From contig NZ_JALHQI010000004.1 in assembly GCF_022842045.1 (NCBI RefSeq), forward strand, positions 16,792-80,791: a stretch of 64,000 nucleotides of DNA, in the 5' to 3' direction. Below the pieces are notes generated by a model. It was not told the origin of the DNA. It saw only the letters and a program-made list of their open reading frames with translations, and searched no databases. Positions 17,457 through 26,339 of the stretch are shown one piece after another. The DNA comes from Arenimonas sp. Its GTDB lineage: Bacteria > Pseudomonadota > Gammaproteobacteria > Xanthomonadales > Xanthomonadaceae. Every line of letters begins with the position of its first letter. Positions within the stretch are counted from its first letter, which is position 1. A program made the translations under genes and the position numbers.

Positions 17457-18467
17457 TCAGGCGCCCTTGGTCCACTTGCCCAGCGCGGCCAGGCCGTTGG
17501 CCTTGGCGCGGGCATAGACGGTCTGCTGCGCGGCGGCAAGGTTGCCGACCAGGTCCTTCGACCACAGCTGCAGCGCGGCCGACTGCATGGCGCGGCCGTA
17601 GCTGAAGCTCAGCGGCCAGGGCTTGGCACCCAGCCGGTTCATGGCGTCGAGGTGGGCGGTGGCGTCGTCGTCGCTCTGGCCGCCCGACAGGAACACGATG
17701 CCCGGCAGGGTCGCCGGCACGGCCGACTTCAGGCAGCGCAGGGTCATCTCGGCGACGTCCTCGACGCTGGCCTGCTCCGGGCAGTCCTTGCCGGAGACGA
17801 CCATCGAGGCCTTCAGGATGGTGCCCTCGAGCATGATGTTGTGCTCGTACAGCGCGCCGAACAGCGAGCGCAGGGTCACTTCGGTGATCTCGTAGCAGGT
17901 GTCGATGTCGTGCTCGCCGTCCATCAGCACTTCCGGCTCCACCATCGGCACGATGCCGGCTTCCTGGCAGAGCGCGGCGTAGCGGGCCAGGGCGTGGCAG
18001 TTGGCCTCGATGCAGGTGCCCGACGGCGCGTCCTCGCCGATGGTGATCACGGCGCGCCACTTGGCGAACTTGGCGCCCAGCTTGGCGTATTCCTTCAGGC
18101 GGTCGCGCAGGCCGTCCAGGCCTTCGGTGACCAGCTCGCCCGGGAAGCCCGCCAGCGGCTTGGCGCCCAGGTCGACCTTGATGCCCGGCAGGATGCCGTT
18201 GTCCATCATGACCTTGGTGAAGGGCACGCCGGCCTTGGTGCTCTGGCGCAGGGTCTCGTCGTACAGGATGGCGCCCGAGATGTAGTCACCCAGCTTCGGG
18301 GTGGTCAGCAGCATCTCGCGGTAGGCGCGACGGTTCTCTTCCGTGCACTCGATGCCGACGCCGTCGAACCGCTTCTTGATGGTGGCGGTGGACTCATCGA
18401 TGGCGATGATGCCCTTGCCCGGGGCCACCATGGCCTGGGCGATTTCGGCGAGTTGGTCGATGCTCAT
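17457..18467 (-). CDS. Class I fructose-bisphosphate aldolase
   Basis: 336 residues. The enzyme cleaves fructose 1,6-bisphosphate through a lysine Schiff base. Visible are the N-terminal GKGIIAIDESTATIKKRFDGVGI, KWRAVITIGE with its active-site lysine region, MVEPEVLMDGEHD and the Schiff-base lysine in EGTILKASMV. The ending SFSYGRAMQSAALQLW is a typical class I block. It is the last of the glycolytic genes on this strand, after pyk, and probably belongs to the same ancestral cluster with pgk and gap. Start and length match plant/eukaryote-like class I enzymes common in xanthomonads. Confidence 0.97.
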   Translation of the reverse strand: MSIDQLAEIAQAMVAPGKGIIAIDESTATIKKRFDGVGIECTEENRRAYREMLLTTPKLGDYISGAILYDETLRQSTKAGVPFTKVMMDNGILPGIKVDLGAKPLAGFPGELVTEGLDGLRDRLKEYAKLGAKFAKWRAVITIGEDAPSGTCIEANCHALARYAALCQEAGIVPMVEPEVLMDGEHDIDTCYEITEVTLRSLFGALYEHNIMLEGTILKASMVVSGKDCPEQASVEDVAEMTLRCLKSAVPATLPGIVFLSGGQSDDDATAHLDAMNRLGAKPWPLSFSYGRAMQSAALQLWSKDLVGNLAAAQQTVYARAKANGLAALGKWTKGA

Positions 18468-18527
18468 GGACGGGTTCCCGGGGGTTGGCTGAGAGGGGCC
18501 GCATTATAGCCCAACCGGGAACCTGCC

Positions 18528-19994
18528 TCAGAGCTCGCCGAGGCCTTCGGCGGTGCCGTTGGGGCCGACCTTGAGCAGGCGCAGGGTGTTGGTGGCGCCG
18601 TGGAGTTCCATGTGGTCGCCGCTGGTGATGATCACCCGGTCGTCCTCGGCCAGCAGGCCGGCCTGGAACAGCTGGCGGATGGCGCCGCGCGCGGCCTCGC
18701 GGGTGGCCAGGCCGGTGCTGTCGAAGTTCACCGGGAAGACATCGCGAATCATCGCCATGCGCCGGCGCGCGCCGTCGTGGCGGGACAGGCCGTAGATCGG
18801 CACCGACGAGCGGAAGCGCGACAGGTAGCGGGCGGTGCCGCCGGACTCGGTCAGGGCGATGATCGCGCGCACCTGGATGTGTTCGGCCAGGAACATGCTG
18901 GCCATGGCGATGGCCTGGTCGGCGGCCTGCAGGTTGCGCGGCGCCTTCTCGAAATCGGTGTCGTGGTCGAACTGGCGCTCGGCGCCCAGGCAGATGCGCA
19001 CCATCGCCTCGACCGCCTTGACCGGGTAGTTGCCCGAGGCGGTCTCGGCCGAGAGCATCACCGCGTCGGTGCCGTCGATGACCGAATTGGCCACGTCCAG
19101 CACCTCGGCCCGGGTCGGGATGGGGTTGTCCACCATCGACTGCAGCATCTGCGTCGCCGTGATCACCACCCGGTTGTGCTCGAGCGCGGTCTTGATGATT
19201 TTCTTTTGCAGGCCCGGCAGTTCGGCGTCGCCGATCTCGACGCCCAGGTCGCCGCGGGCCACCATCACCACGTCCGAGGCGATGGTGATCTCGACCAGGT
19301 TCTCGATGGCTTCGGCGCGCTCGATCTTCGCCACCAGGAAGGCGTCGCTGCCGGCGGCGCGGGCCAGGGCGCGCGCCTCGTCCATGTCGGCGGCCGAACG
19401 GCAGAAGGACACGGCCAGGAAATCGACGCCGAGCTTGGCCGCGATCTCGATGTGCTCCTTGTCCTGGTCGGTGAGCGCCCCCAGCGACAGGCCGCCGCCG
19501 AGGCGGTTGAGGCCCTTGCGGTTCGACAGCACGCCGTCGGTGAGCACGCGGGTATGGATGTTCGCGCCCTCGACCGCGGTGACCTCGACCGCCATCAGGC
19601 CGTCGTCGAGCAGCAGCGTGTCACCCGGGTGGACGTCGTGGACCAGGCCCAGGTAGCTGACGCCGACCTGGCGGGCATCGCCCGGCGGCGCGTCGGCGCG
19701 GCAGACCAGGGTGAAGTCCTGGCCGGCCTTGAGCAGCACCTTGTCCTCTTCGAACTTCTCGATGCGGATCTTCGGGCCCTGCAGGTCGGCCAGGATGCCG
19801 ACCTCGCGGCCAGCGCGCGCCGCGGCCTCGCGCACCGCGGCGACGCGGGCGGCGTGGTGGGCCGGCGTGCCGTGCGAGAAATTGAGTCGCACCACGTTGA
19901 CGCCGGCGCGCACCAGCTCGTCGAGCACGCCGGGGGCGTCGGTGGCGGGGCCGAGGGTGGCGAGGATCTTGGTGCGGCGCAGGGCGTGGCTCAT
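18528..19994 (-). CDS. pyk: Pyruvate kinase
   Basis: 488 residues. It makes pyruvate and ATP from phosphoenolpyruvate. N-terminal RRTKILATLGPA and the substrate loop VVRLNFSHG are present, as are the active-site region LGVDFLAVSFCRSAADM, the AKIERAEAIENL lysine motif and the metal-binding MVARGDLGVEIG, followed by ITATQMLQSM and the effector-domain end. The protein is of PykA size. It precedes the aldolase gene by 60 bases on the same strand, so the two may be one transcript. The region upstream of its ATG is only 78 bases long before the HAD gene ends. Confidence 0.98.
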   Translation of the reverse strand: MSHALRRTKILATLGPATDAPGVLDELVRAGVNVVRLNFSHGTPAHHAARVAAVREAAARAGREVGILADLQGPKIRIEKFEEDKVLLKAGQDFTLVCRADAPPGDARQVGVSYLGLVHDVHPGDTLLLDDGLMAVEVTAVEGANIHTRVLTDGVLSNRKGLNRLGGGLSLGALTDQDKEHIEIAAKLGVDFLAVSFCRSAADMDEARALARAAGSDAFLVAKIERAEAIENLVEITIASDVVMVARGDLGVEIGDAELPGLQKKIIKTALEHNRVVITATQMLQSMVDNPIPTRAEVLDVANSVIDGTDAVMLSAETASGNYPVKAVEAMVRICLGAERQFDHDTDFEKAPRNLQAADQAIAMASMFLAEHIQVRAIIALTESGGTARYLSRFRSSVPIYGLSRHDGARRRMAMIRDVFPVNFDSTGLATREAARGAIRQLFQAGLLAEDDRVIITSGDHMELHGATNTLRLLKVGPNGTAEGLGEL

Positions 19995-20072
19995 GGGTTT
20001 CGCGGAAATCGTTGGGCTATCGGTGCCACGCTAGCACACCGGCGTGACCACGCTGCACGACCCGGGCGCGGC

Positions 20073-20711
20073 TCAGGCGCGGAACAGCCCCGGCAGTTCC
20101 GCGGGCGTCGCCACCAACCGCGTGGCGCCGGCGCGGCGCAGCTCGGCTTCGCCGCCGAAGCCCCAGAGCACGCCCACCGAGTCCATGCCGTGGTGCCTGG
20201 CGCCGTCGATGTCCATGTGCCGGTCGCCGATCATCCACGCGCCCTCGGGCGACAGGGCCAGCCGCTGCAGCGCTTCCGCGATCAGCTCGGGCTTGTGGCT
20301 AAGGCGACCGCAGTGCGTCGCGCCGATCACGTCCTCGAAGGCGTGGCCGAACGGCAGGTGGTTGATGATCTTGCGCGCATGCGGCTCGTTCTTGGCGGTG
20401 ACCACGGCCAGCCGGTGGCCGGCCGCGGACAGCGCCAGCACGGCCTCGCCAATGCCTTCGTAGAGGTCGTGCTCGGCCCAGCCGTGGGTCTCGAAACGGT
20501 CGCGGTAGTGCTGCACGGCCGCCTCGGTGCGGGCCGCGTCGTTCAGCAGTGGCCCGAAGCTGTCGCGCAGCGGCGGGCCGATCCAGCGGCGCAGCGCCGC
20601 GTCGTCGGGCACCGGTTCGCCCAGCTGCTGCAGCGCGTGCGCGACGCAGCGGGTGATGCCGACCGCGGAGTCGATCAGGGTGCCGTCGAGATCGAAGAAG
20701 ATCGTCGCCAT
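20073..20711 (-). CDS. HAD-superfamily phosphatase, phosphoglycolate phosphatase-like
   Basis: 212 residues. HAD motif I is FFDLDGTLIDSAVG with the nucleophile and acid Asp, motif II is the AVVTAKN stretch, the lysine is in SHKPELI and motif IV is MIGDRHMDIDGA. The alpha-helical cap between motifs I and II is of the Gph/PpaX type. The start overlaps the pgk stop by one base (TGATG), so the two genes are translationally coupled. Phosphoglycolate or a related sugar phosphate is a reasonable substrate guess next to glycolytic genes, but it is not proven. Confidence 0.9.
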   Translation of the reverse strand: MATIFFDLDGTLIDSAVGITRCVAHALQQLGEPVPDDAALRRWIGPPLRDSFGPLLNDAARTEAAVQHYRDRFETHGWAEHDLYEGIGEAVLALSAAGHRLAVVTAKNEPHARKIINHLPFGHAFEDVIGATHCGRLSHKPELIAEALQRLALSPEGAWMIGDRHMDIDGARHHGMDSVGVLWGFGGEAELRRAGATRLVATPAELPGLFRA

Positions 20712-21886
20712 CAGCCCGCGCGCGCCTTCAGCGCCGCGACCGCCGGCAGCTCCTTGCCTTCGCAGAACTCGAGGAAGGCGCCGCCGCCGGTGGAGATGTA
20801 GCTGATGCCGGCCTCGACGCCGTACTTGTCGACCGCGGCCAGGGTGTCGCCGCCGCCGGCGATCGAGAACGCGGCGGAGTCGGCGATGGCGCGGGCCAGG
20901 GTCTCGGTGCCCTTGCCGAAGGCGTCGAACTCGAACACGCCGACCGGGCCGTTCCAGATCACGCTGCCGGCCTTCCGGATCATGCCGGCATAGCGCGCGG
21001 CGGTTTCGGGGCCGATGTCGAGGATCATGTCGTCCGGGCCGACCTCGGAGACCGGCTTCACCGTGGCGGGCGCGTCGGCGGCGAAGGCCGGTGCGACCAC
21101 CACGTCGGTCGGCACCGGGATGTCGGCGCCGCGGGCCTTGGCGTCGGCCATGATCTGGCGCGCAGTGTCGAGCAGGTCGGCCTCGCACAGCGACTTGCCC
21201 ACCGGGTGGCCCATCGCGGCGATGAAGGTGTTGGCGATGCCGCCGCCGACGATCAGCTGGTCCACCTTCGACACCAGGTTCGAGAGCAGCTCGAGCTTGG
21301 TGCTGACCTTCGAGCCGGCGACGATCGCGATCAGCGGGCGCGCCGGCGCCAACAGGGCCTTGGCCAGCGCGTCGAGTTCGGCCATCAGCAGCGGGCCGCC
21401 GCAGGCGACCTTGGCGAAGCGGATGGCACCGTGGGTGGAGGCCTGGGCGCGGTGGGCGGTGCCGAAGGCGTCCATGACGTAGACGTCGCAGAGCGCGGCG
21501 TACTTCTTCGACAGCGCTTCGTCGTCGGACTTCTCGCCGACGTTCATGCGGCAGTTCTCGAGCAGCACCAGCTGGCCGGGCTGCACCTGCACGCCGTCCA
21601 CCCAGTCCTTCACCAGCGGCACGTCGCGGCCCAGCAGCTCGCCCAGGCGGGCGGCGACCGGCGCCAGCGAATCCTCCTGCGTCCACACGCCCTCCTTGGG
21701 ACGGCCCAGGTGCGAGGTGACCATCACCGCGGCGCCCTTCTCCAGCGCCAGCCGGATCGTCGGCAGGGCGGCGGTGATGCGCTGTTCGGAGGTGATCACG
21801 CCGTCCTTGACCGGCACGTTGAGGTCTTCGCGGATCAGCACGCGCTTGCCGGCCAGGTCGAGGTCGGCCATGCGAAGGAGGGTCAT
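20711..21886 (-). CDS. pgk: Phosphoglycerate kinase
   Basis: 391 residues, standard length. Landmarks are [29 protein letters not shown], the LENCRMN block, [14 protein letters not shown] and the nucleotide-binding [15 protein letters not shown] with [13 protein letters not shown] near the C-terminus. It transfers phosphate from 1,3-bisphosphoglycerate to ADP. The open frame extends further upstream, but the ATG at 21884-21886 gives the family N-terminus [17 protein letters not shown]. The gene is divergent from the GNAT gene, and the 88 bases between them should hold both promoters. Confidence 0.98.
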   Translation of the reverse strand: MTLLRMADLDLAGKRVLIREDLNVPVKDGVITSEQRITAALPTIRLALEKGAAVMVTSHLGRPKEGVWTQEDSLAPVAARLGELLGRDVPLVKDWVDGVQVQPGQLVLLENCRMNVGEKSDDEALSKKYAALCDVYVMDAFGTAHRAQASTHGAIRFAKVACGGPLLMAELDALAKALLAPARPLIAIVAGSKVSTKLELLSNLVSKVDQLIVGGGIANTFIAAMGHPVGKSLCEADLLDTARQIMADAKARGADIPVPTDVVVAPAFAADAPATVKPVSEVGPDDMILDIGPETAARYAGMIRKAGSVIWNGPVGVFEFDAFGKGTETLARAIADSAAFSIAGGGDTLAAVDKYGVEAGISYISTGGGAFLEFCEGKELPAVAALKARAG

Positions 21887-21974
21887 GGGTGGCTCCGGGA
21901 ACGGGGAAGACCGGCATTTTCCCCCGCCCGGCGCACCCGGGGCAAACCCGGCGGCGGCCGTGGGAGAATGCGGC

Positions 21975-22535
21975 ATGCCCGACCTGTCCCCGCCCCTGCC
22001 CGTCCTGGAAAGCGAGCGCCTGCGCCTGCGGCCGATGCGCGCCGGCGACGTGGACGACGTGTTCGCGCTCTACAGCTCGCCCGAAGTCACCCGCTTCTGG
22101 AGCTTCGCGGCCTGGACCGAGCGCGCCCAGGCCGAGGCCTGGCTGGCCGAGCGCATTCCCTGGGGACCCCCCTCGGTGTACGGCTGGGCCGTGGCCGACC
22201 GCCGCGACGACCGGTTCATCGGCACGGCCTCGCTGTTCGCGCTGGCCGGGCCGATGCACCGGGCGGAACTGGGCTACTCGCTGCTGCCCTCCCGGCAGGG
22301 CCAGGGCCTGGCCAGCGAAGCGGTGCGGCTGGCGCTGGCGCACGCCTTCGACGTACTCGGGCTGGAGCGCATCGAGGCCGACGTGGATCCGCGCAACCTG
22401 GCCTCCTGCCGGCTGCTCGAGAAGCTGGGTTTCCAGCGCGAGGGCGTGCTGCGAAATCGCTGGCGCGTGGGCGGCGAGTTCTCCGACTCGGTGATCTTCG
22501 GCCTGCTGCGGCACGAATACGTGGGCGCCGCATGA
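21975..22535 (+). CDS. GNAT-family N-acetyltransferase (RimJ/RimL-like)
   Basis: 186 residues. [31 protein letters not shown] is the start typical of the RimJ/RimL-type GNAT branch, and the acetyl-CoA-binding loop is [15 protein letters not shown]. The end [21 protein letters not shown] is the common C-terminal strand. Targets in this branch are protein N-termini or small amines; the target here is unknown. A -10-like GAGAAT lies 5 bases before the ATG, suggesting a leaderless message. The stop overlaps the sua5 start by ATGA. Confidence 0.88.
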   Translation: MPDLSPPLPVLESERLRLRPMRAGDVDDVFALYSSPEVTRFWSFAAWTERAQAEAWLAERIPWGPPSVYGWAVADRRDDRFIGTASLFALAGPMHRAELGYSLLPSRQGQGLASEAVRLALAHAFDVLGLERIEADVDPRNLASCRLLEKLGFQREGVLRNRWRVGGEFSDSVIFGLLRHEYVGAA

Positions 22536-23497
22536 GCACGCTGGAACAGGCTCTGGCTGCCCTGCGCGCCGGCGAAGCGATCGGGCTGCCGACGGAGACC
22601 GTCTACGGCCTCGCCGCCGACGCCTCGCGACCCGAGGCGGTGCGCAGGATCTTCGCGCTCAAGGGCCGGCCCGCCGACCATCCGCTGATCGTGCACGTGG
22701 CCGGCGCGGAGCAGCTCGATGACTGGGCGCTCGACATTCCCGCGGCGGCGCGTGCACTGGCCGCGCGCTTCTGGCCCGGGCCGCTGACCCTGATCCTGCG
22801 CAAGCAGCCGCAGGTGCCCGACGAAGTCACCGGCGGCCAGGCCACGGTCGGCCTGCGCTGCCCCGCGCATCCGCTGGCGCTGGCGCTGCTGCGCGCCTTC
22901 GGTGGCGGCCTCGCGGCGCCGTCGGCCAACCGCTTCGGCCGCATCAGCCCGACCACCGCCGCGCACGTGCGCGAGGAGTTCGGCGGTGCCGTGCCGGTCG
23001 TGCTCGACGGCGGCGAATGCGAGGTCGGCATCGAAAGCACCATCCTTGATTTGTCCGGCGCGACGCCGCGCATCCTGCGCCCCGGCCGGATTTCGCAGGC
23101 GGAGCTGGAGTCCGTGGCCGGCCCGGTCGAAGCCGGTGCCGACGCGCACAGCCCGCGCGCCTCGGGCACGCTTGAAGCCCACTACGCGCCGCGCACGCCG
23201 CTGCTGATGCTGGCGCGCGCCGCGCTGACGTCCGAAGCGACGGAACAGCAGGCGCTGGGAAAGCGCGTGGCGGTGCTGGCGCGCGGCACGCTGCCGGCCG
23301 GCGTCGAAGGACTCGCCCTGCCCGCCGACGCACTGGGCTACGCCCACGGCCTCTACGCCGGCCTGCGCGAGCTGGACGCCCGCGGCGTCAACCTGCTGCT
23401 GGCCGAGCGCCCGCCCGAGGGCGAAGCCTGGCTGGCCGTGCACGACCGCCTGCGCCGCTCGGCCGCCGGCGCCGGGCTCGCCGATGACGCACCTTGA
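22532..23497 (+). CDS. L-threonylcarbamoyladenylate synthase, Sua5 (long form)
   Basis: 321 residues. It makes threonylcarbamoyl-AMP from threonine, bicarbonate and ATP for the t6A37 modification of tRNAs that read ANN codons. The TsaC/YrdC domain has PTETVYGLAADA, KGRPADHPLIVHV, FWPGPLTLIL, GLRCPAHPLALALL and APSANRFGRISPTTA. A linker and a second C-terminal Sua5 domain (about 215-321) make this the Sua5 form, not the short TsaC form. Translation is probably coupled to the GNAT gene by the ATGA overlap. It converges on gap. Confidence 0.95.
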   Translation: MSTLEQALAALRAGEAIGLPTETVYGLAADASRPEAVRRIFALKGRPADHPLIVHVAGAEQLDDWALDIPAAARALAARFWPGPLTLILRKQPQVPDEVTGGQATVGLRCPAHPLALALLRAFGGGLAAPSANRFGRISPTTAAHVREEFGGAVPVVLDGGECEVGIESTILDLSGATPRILRPGRISQAELESVAGPVEAGADAHSPRASGTLEAHYAPRTPLLMLARAALTSEATEQQALGKRVAVLARGTLPAGVEGLALPADALGYAHGLYAGLRELDARGVNLLLAERPPEGEAWLAVHDRLRRSAAGAGLADDAP

Positions 23498-23514
23498 AGC
23501 AACCGCTTCTTTGA

Positions 23515-23545
23515 CGCGGATTCACGCGGATAACCGCGGATAGTC
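23515..23545 (+). repeat. Short degenerate direct repeats between sua5 and gap
   Basis: Three close units of the type ACGCGGAT(T/A) occur in a row: gaCGCGGATTcaCGCGGATaacCGCGGATa. The same type of decaying motif (CACGGATGAA) is seen singly at 10315-10325 and 58816-58826. It is an intergenic repeat remnant without clear function. Confidence 0.55.
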
Positions 23546-23590
23546 CAAGCAATTGGAGTGGATTTCCGCCCGACCGCGATGCCCGCCATG

Positions 23591-23616
23591 AAAAAGCCCC
23601 GGCGCGGGGCCGGGGC
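23591..23616 (-). terminator. Rho-independent terminator after gap
   Basis: On the minus strand the stem GCCCCGG/CCGGGGC (23610-23616 with 23596-23602) with a 7-nt loop runs straight into TTTTT. It lies 26 bases after the gap stop and faces the converging sua5 gene. Confidence 0.85.
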
Positions 23617-23641
23617 TTCGGGGTGACGCGATGTCGCGGGA

Positions 23642-24655
23642 TTACTTGGCGGCCATCAGCGCCAGGGTGGTGTCGAGCATGCGGTTCGAGAAGCCCCACT
23701 CGTTGTCGTACCACGAGCAGACCTTCACCAGCGTGCCGCCCATGACCTGGGTCAGGGTGCTGTCGTAGACCGAGCTGTGCGGGTCGTGGTTGAAGTCGAT
23801 CGACACCAGCGGCTTGGTGTTGAAGCCGAGGATGCCCTTGAGGCGTCCGTCGCTGGCTTCCTTGATCACGGCGTCGATTTCTTCCTTCGTGGTGCTGCGC
23901 GCGGCCACGTACGACAGGTCGACCACCGAGACGTTGATGGTCGGCACGCGCATCGAGAAGCCGGTGAGCTTGCCGTTGAGTTCCGGCAGCACCAGGCCGA
24001 CCGCGGCGGCGGCGCCGGTCTTGGTCGGGATCTGCGACTGGGTGGCCGAGCGGGCGCGGCGCAGGTCGCTGTGGAAGACGTCGGTGAGCACCTGGTCGTT
24101 GGTGTAGGCGTGGATGGTGGTCATCAGGCCGTGCACCATGCCGATCTTCTCGTGCAGCACCATGGCCAGCGGCGCCAGGCAGTTGGTGGTGCAGGAGGCG
24201 TTCGAGATGACGGTGTCGGCGGCCTTCAGGCTGCCGTGGTTGACGCCGAAGACGATGGTGTTGTCCACGTCGCTGCCGCCCGGGGCGGAGATGATCACTT
24301 TCTTGGCGCCGGCCGCGAGGTGCGCCGAGGCCTTGGCCTTCGAGGTGAACAGGCCGGTGCACTCGAGCACCACGTCCACGCCCAGCGCGCCCCAGGGCAG
24401 CTTGGACGGGTCGCGCTCGGCGCACACCTTGATGCGGTCGCCGTTGACGATCAGGTCGCCGCCATCCACCGATACCGTGCCCGGGAACTTGCCGTGGGCG
24501 GTGTCGTACTGGGTCAGGTGCGCATTGGTCTCGGCATCGCCCAGGTCGTTGATGGCCACGATGGTGATTTCGTGGTTGCGCTTGGCTTCGTACAGCGCGC
24601 GCAGGATGTTGCGGCCGATGCGGCCGTAGCCATTGATGGCGACCTTGATGGACAT
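23642..24655 (-). CDS. gap: Glyceraldehyde-3-phosphate dehydrogenase, type I
   Basis: 337 residues. NAD-binding N-terminus [19 protein letters not shown], catalytic cysteine in [12 protein letters not shown], the substrate stretch [26 protein letters not shown] and the C-terminal [17 protein letters not shown] are all present. The enzyme oxidises glyceraldehyde 3-phosphate with NAD. The ATG at 24653-24655 gives the family N-terminus; upstream in-frame codons are non-coding. It is on the same strand as pgk, pyk and aldolase but separated from pgk by two plus-strand genes. It lies divergent from ompW, with 161 bases between. Confidence 0.98.
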   Translation of the reverse strand: MSIKVAINGYGRIGRNILRALYEAKRNHEITIVAINDLGDAETNAHLTQYDTAHGKFPGTVSVDGGDLIVNGDRIKVCAERDPSKLPWGALGVDVVLECTGLFTSKAKASAHLAAGAKKVIISAPGGSDVDNTIVFGVNHGSLKAADTVISNASCTTNCLAPLAMVLHEKIGMVHGLMTTIHAYTNDQVLTDVFHSDLRRARSATQSQIPTKTGAAAAVGLVLPELNGKLTGFSMRVPTINVSVVDLSYVAARSTTKEEIDAVIKEASDGRLKGILGFNTKPLVSIDFNHDPHSSVYDSTLTQVMGGTLVKVCSWYDNEWGFSNRMLDTTLALMAAK

Positions 24656-24746
24656 GGGGGCTCCTGGTGCCGGCGACGGGCCGGGGGTGGGTGGAAAGCC
24701 CGGCATTTTAGCAACCCCGGGCGCCCGGCACGACCCGGCGGGCGAT

Positions 24747-24760
24747 TTGACCCACCTCAA
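24747..24760 (+). promoter_or_regulatory. FNR/CRP-like half-site pair upstream of ompW
   Basis: TTGA-N6-TCAA (TTGACCCACCTCAA) is the FNR core pattern with the inner bases changed from T/A to C/C. It is part of the longer palindrome ATTTGA-N6-TCAAAT. It is centred about 63 bases before the ompW ATG. A possible -10 (TAGGAC, 24780-24785) would place the start about 40 bases after the box centre, the usual activating distance for this regulator class. Confidence 0.5.
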
Positions 24761-24816
24761 ATGCCACCGCCGCCCCCGGTAGGACACTGGCGCCAGTTCC
24801 CCACTGGAGTAGTCCC

Positions 24817-25440
24817 ATGCGCCTTTCCACCCGTTTCGCCCCGCTGGCCGCCCTGGCGGCCCTGGCCCTCGCCCCCGCCGCCATGGCCCAGGAGGCCGGC
24901 GACTGGACCTTCTCGGTCGGCGTCCATGGGGTCGACCCGGCCTCCGACAACGGCACGCTGGCCGGCGGCGCCCTGGCCACCGACGTCGGCAGCGACTGGC
25001 GCCCGACGATCACCGCCGAGTACTTCTTCAGCCCGCGCCTGGGCCTGGAAGTCCTGGCCTCCCTGCCCTTCGAGCACGACATCCGGCTCAACGGCGCCTC
25101 CTCCGGCTCCACCAAGCACCTGCCGCCGACCGTGACCTTGCAGTACCACTTCGAAGGCAGCCAGCGGATCAAGCCCTTCATTGGCGCCGGCCTGAACTAC
25201 ACGCTCTTCTTCGAGGAAGAAACCCGTGGCCCGCTGGCGGGCACGGAGCTGGAACTCGACGACTCGCTGGGCCTTGCCGCCCACGCCGGCGTCGACTTCG
25301 CCATCGGCAAGGCCAAGTGGCTGCGCGTGGATGCCCGCTGGATCGACATCGACGCCGACGTGAAGGTCAACGGCGCCGACGTCGGCACCGTGGACATCGA
25401 CCCGGTGGTGTACGGCGCCGCCTTCGTCTGGGCTTTCTGA
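24817..25440 (+). CDS. ompW: OmpW-family outer-membrane protein
   Basis: 207 residues. The signal peptide is [25 protein letters not shown]. The mature part shows the 8-stranded barrel pattern and family blocks: [14 protein letters not shown] near the N-terminus, [62 protein letters not shown] and a terminal aromatic ([10 protein letters not shown]) for barrel insertion. OmpW proteins form narrow hydrophobic channels. In enterobacteria ompW is FNR-controlled, which fits the box upstream. Ordinary single-gene unit. Confidence 0.92.
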   Translation: MRLSTRFAPLAALAALALAPAAMAQEAGDWTFSVGVHGVDPASDNGTLAGGALATDVGSDWRPTITAEYFFSPRLGLEVLASLPFEHDIRLNGASSGSTKHLPPTVTLQYHFEGSQRIKPFIGAGLNYTLFFEEETRGPLAGTELELDDSLGLAAHAGVDFAIGKAKWLRVDARWIDIDADVKVNGADVGTVDIDPVVYGAAFVWAF

Positions 25441-25489
25441 GCCCGTCGTGATAGCCGGACTCATCGCCGCTGGCGTAAAGTCGGCGGCC

Positions 25490-26317
25490 ATGAAGAGAAC
25501 CTTTTCCGCCCTCATCCTCCTGGCGCTTTGCGGCCAGGCCCTGGCCTGGAGCAAGCAGGGCCACCAGCTGGTCGGCGAGCTGGCGGAGCGTGAGCTCTCG
25601 CCGGCCGCGCTGGCCGAGGTCCGCCGCCTGCTGGAAGGCGAACCCAACCCCACCCTGGCCGGCGTTTCGGTCTGGGCCGACGAGATCCGCGCCGAAAGCC
25701 GCACCACCGGCAACCCGCTGGGCGAACTCAGCAGCCGCTGGCACTACGTCAACTTCCCCGGCGAAGGCTGCGATTACCAGCCGGCGCGCGACTGCCCCGG
25801 AGGCAATTGCGTCATCGGTGCCATCAACGCCCAGGCCGCGATCCTGGCCGACCGCAGCCGCAGCGACGAGGACCGGCGCAACGCGCTCAAGTTCGTCGTG
25901 CACTTCGTGGGCGATGCGCACCAGCCGATGCACGCCGGGTTCGCGCACGACCGCGGCGGCAACAACTTCCAGGTCAACTACCGCGGCAAGGCGCGGCCCG
26001 AAGGCCAGGGCACCAACCTGCACGGCGTCTGGGATTACTGGATCCTGCAGAGCGCCGGGCTGGACAACGCCGGCTACGTCGAGAAGCTGCTGAGGTCGCC
26101 GGTGCCGGCCGACCCGGCCATCGACGCGCTGAATCCCGCACTGGCCTGGACGCTGGAATCCTGCCGCCTGATCGCCAGCGAACAGGCTTACCCGCCCAAG
26201 CGCCGCCGCAACCTCGGCGACGCCTACCTCGACAAGCACCGCCCCACCGCCGAGCGCCGCATCCGCCAGGCCGGCGACCGCCTGGCCCGGTTGATCAACG
26301 ACGCGCTCGCCCCCTGA
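25490..26317 (+). CDS. Exported S1/P1-type nuclease
   Basis: 275 residues. The signal peptide ends QALA, leaving Trp20 as the first mature residue, which in this family is itself a zinc ligand through its amino group and carbonyl. The other zinc ligands of the trinuclear site are visible in WSKQGHQLVGELAE, VWADEI, RWHYVNF, HFVGDAHQPMHAGFAHDRGGNNFQV and NLHGVWDYWI. The enzyme should cleave single-stranded nucleic acids or nucleotides in the periplasm or outside. The upstream TAAAGT lies 8 bases before the ATG, a nearly leaderless layout. The acetyl-CoA hydrolase gene follows 22 bases after the stop. Confidence 0.95.
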   Translation: MKRTFSALILLALCGQALAWSKQGHQLVGELAERELSPAALAEVRRLLEGEPNPTLAGVSVWADEIRAESRTTGNPLGELSSRWHYVNFPGEGCDYQPARDCPGGNCVIGAINAQAAILADRSRSDEDRRNALKFVVHFVGDAHQPMHAGFAHDRGGNNFQVNYRGKARPEGQGTNLHGVWDYWILQSAGLDNAGYVEKLLRSPVPADPAIDALNPALAWTLESCRLIASEQAYPPKRRRNLGDAYLDKHRPTAERRIRQAGDRLARLINDALAP

Positions 26318-26339
26318 AGTGCACGAGGAGCCGCCAGGC

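Noticed and set aside
20073..22514. Single 813-codon frame that seems to fuse pgk and the HAD gene
   Set aside because: Only the last 212 codons are the HAD protein; the upstream part is an out-of-frame shadow of pgk. No gene fusion exists.
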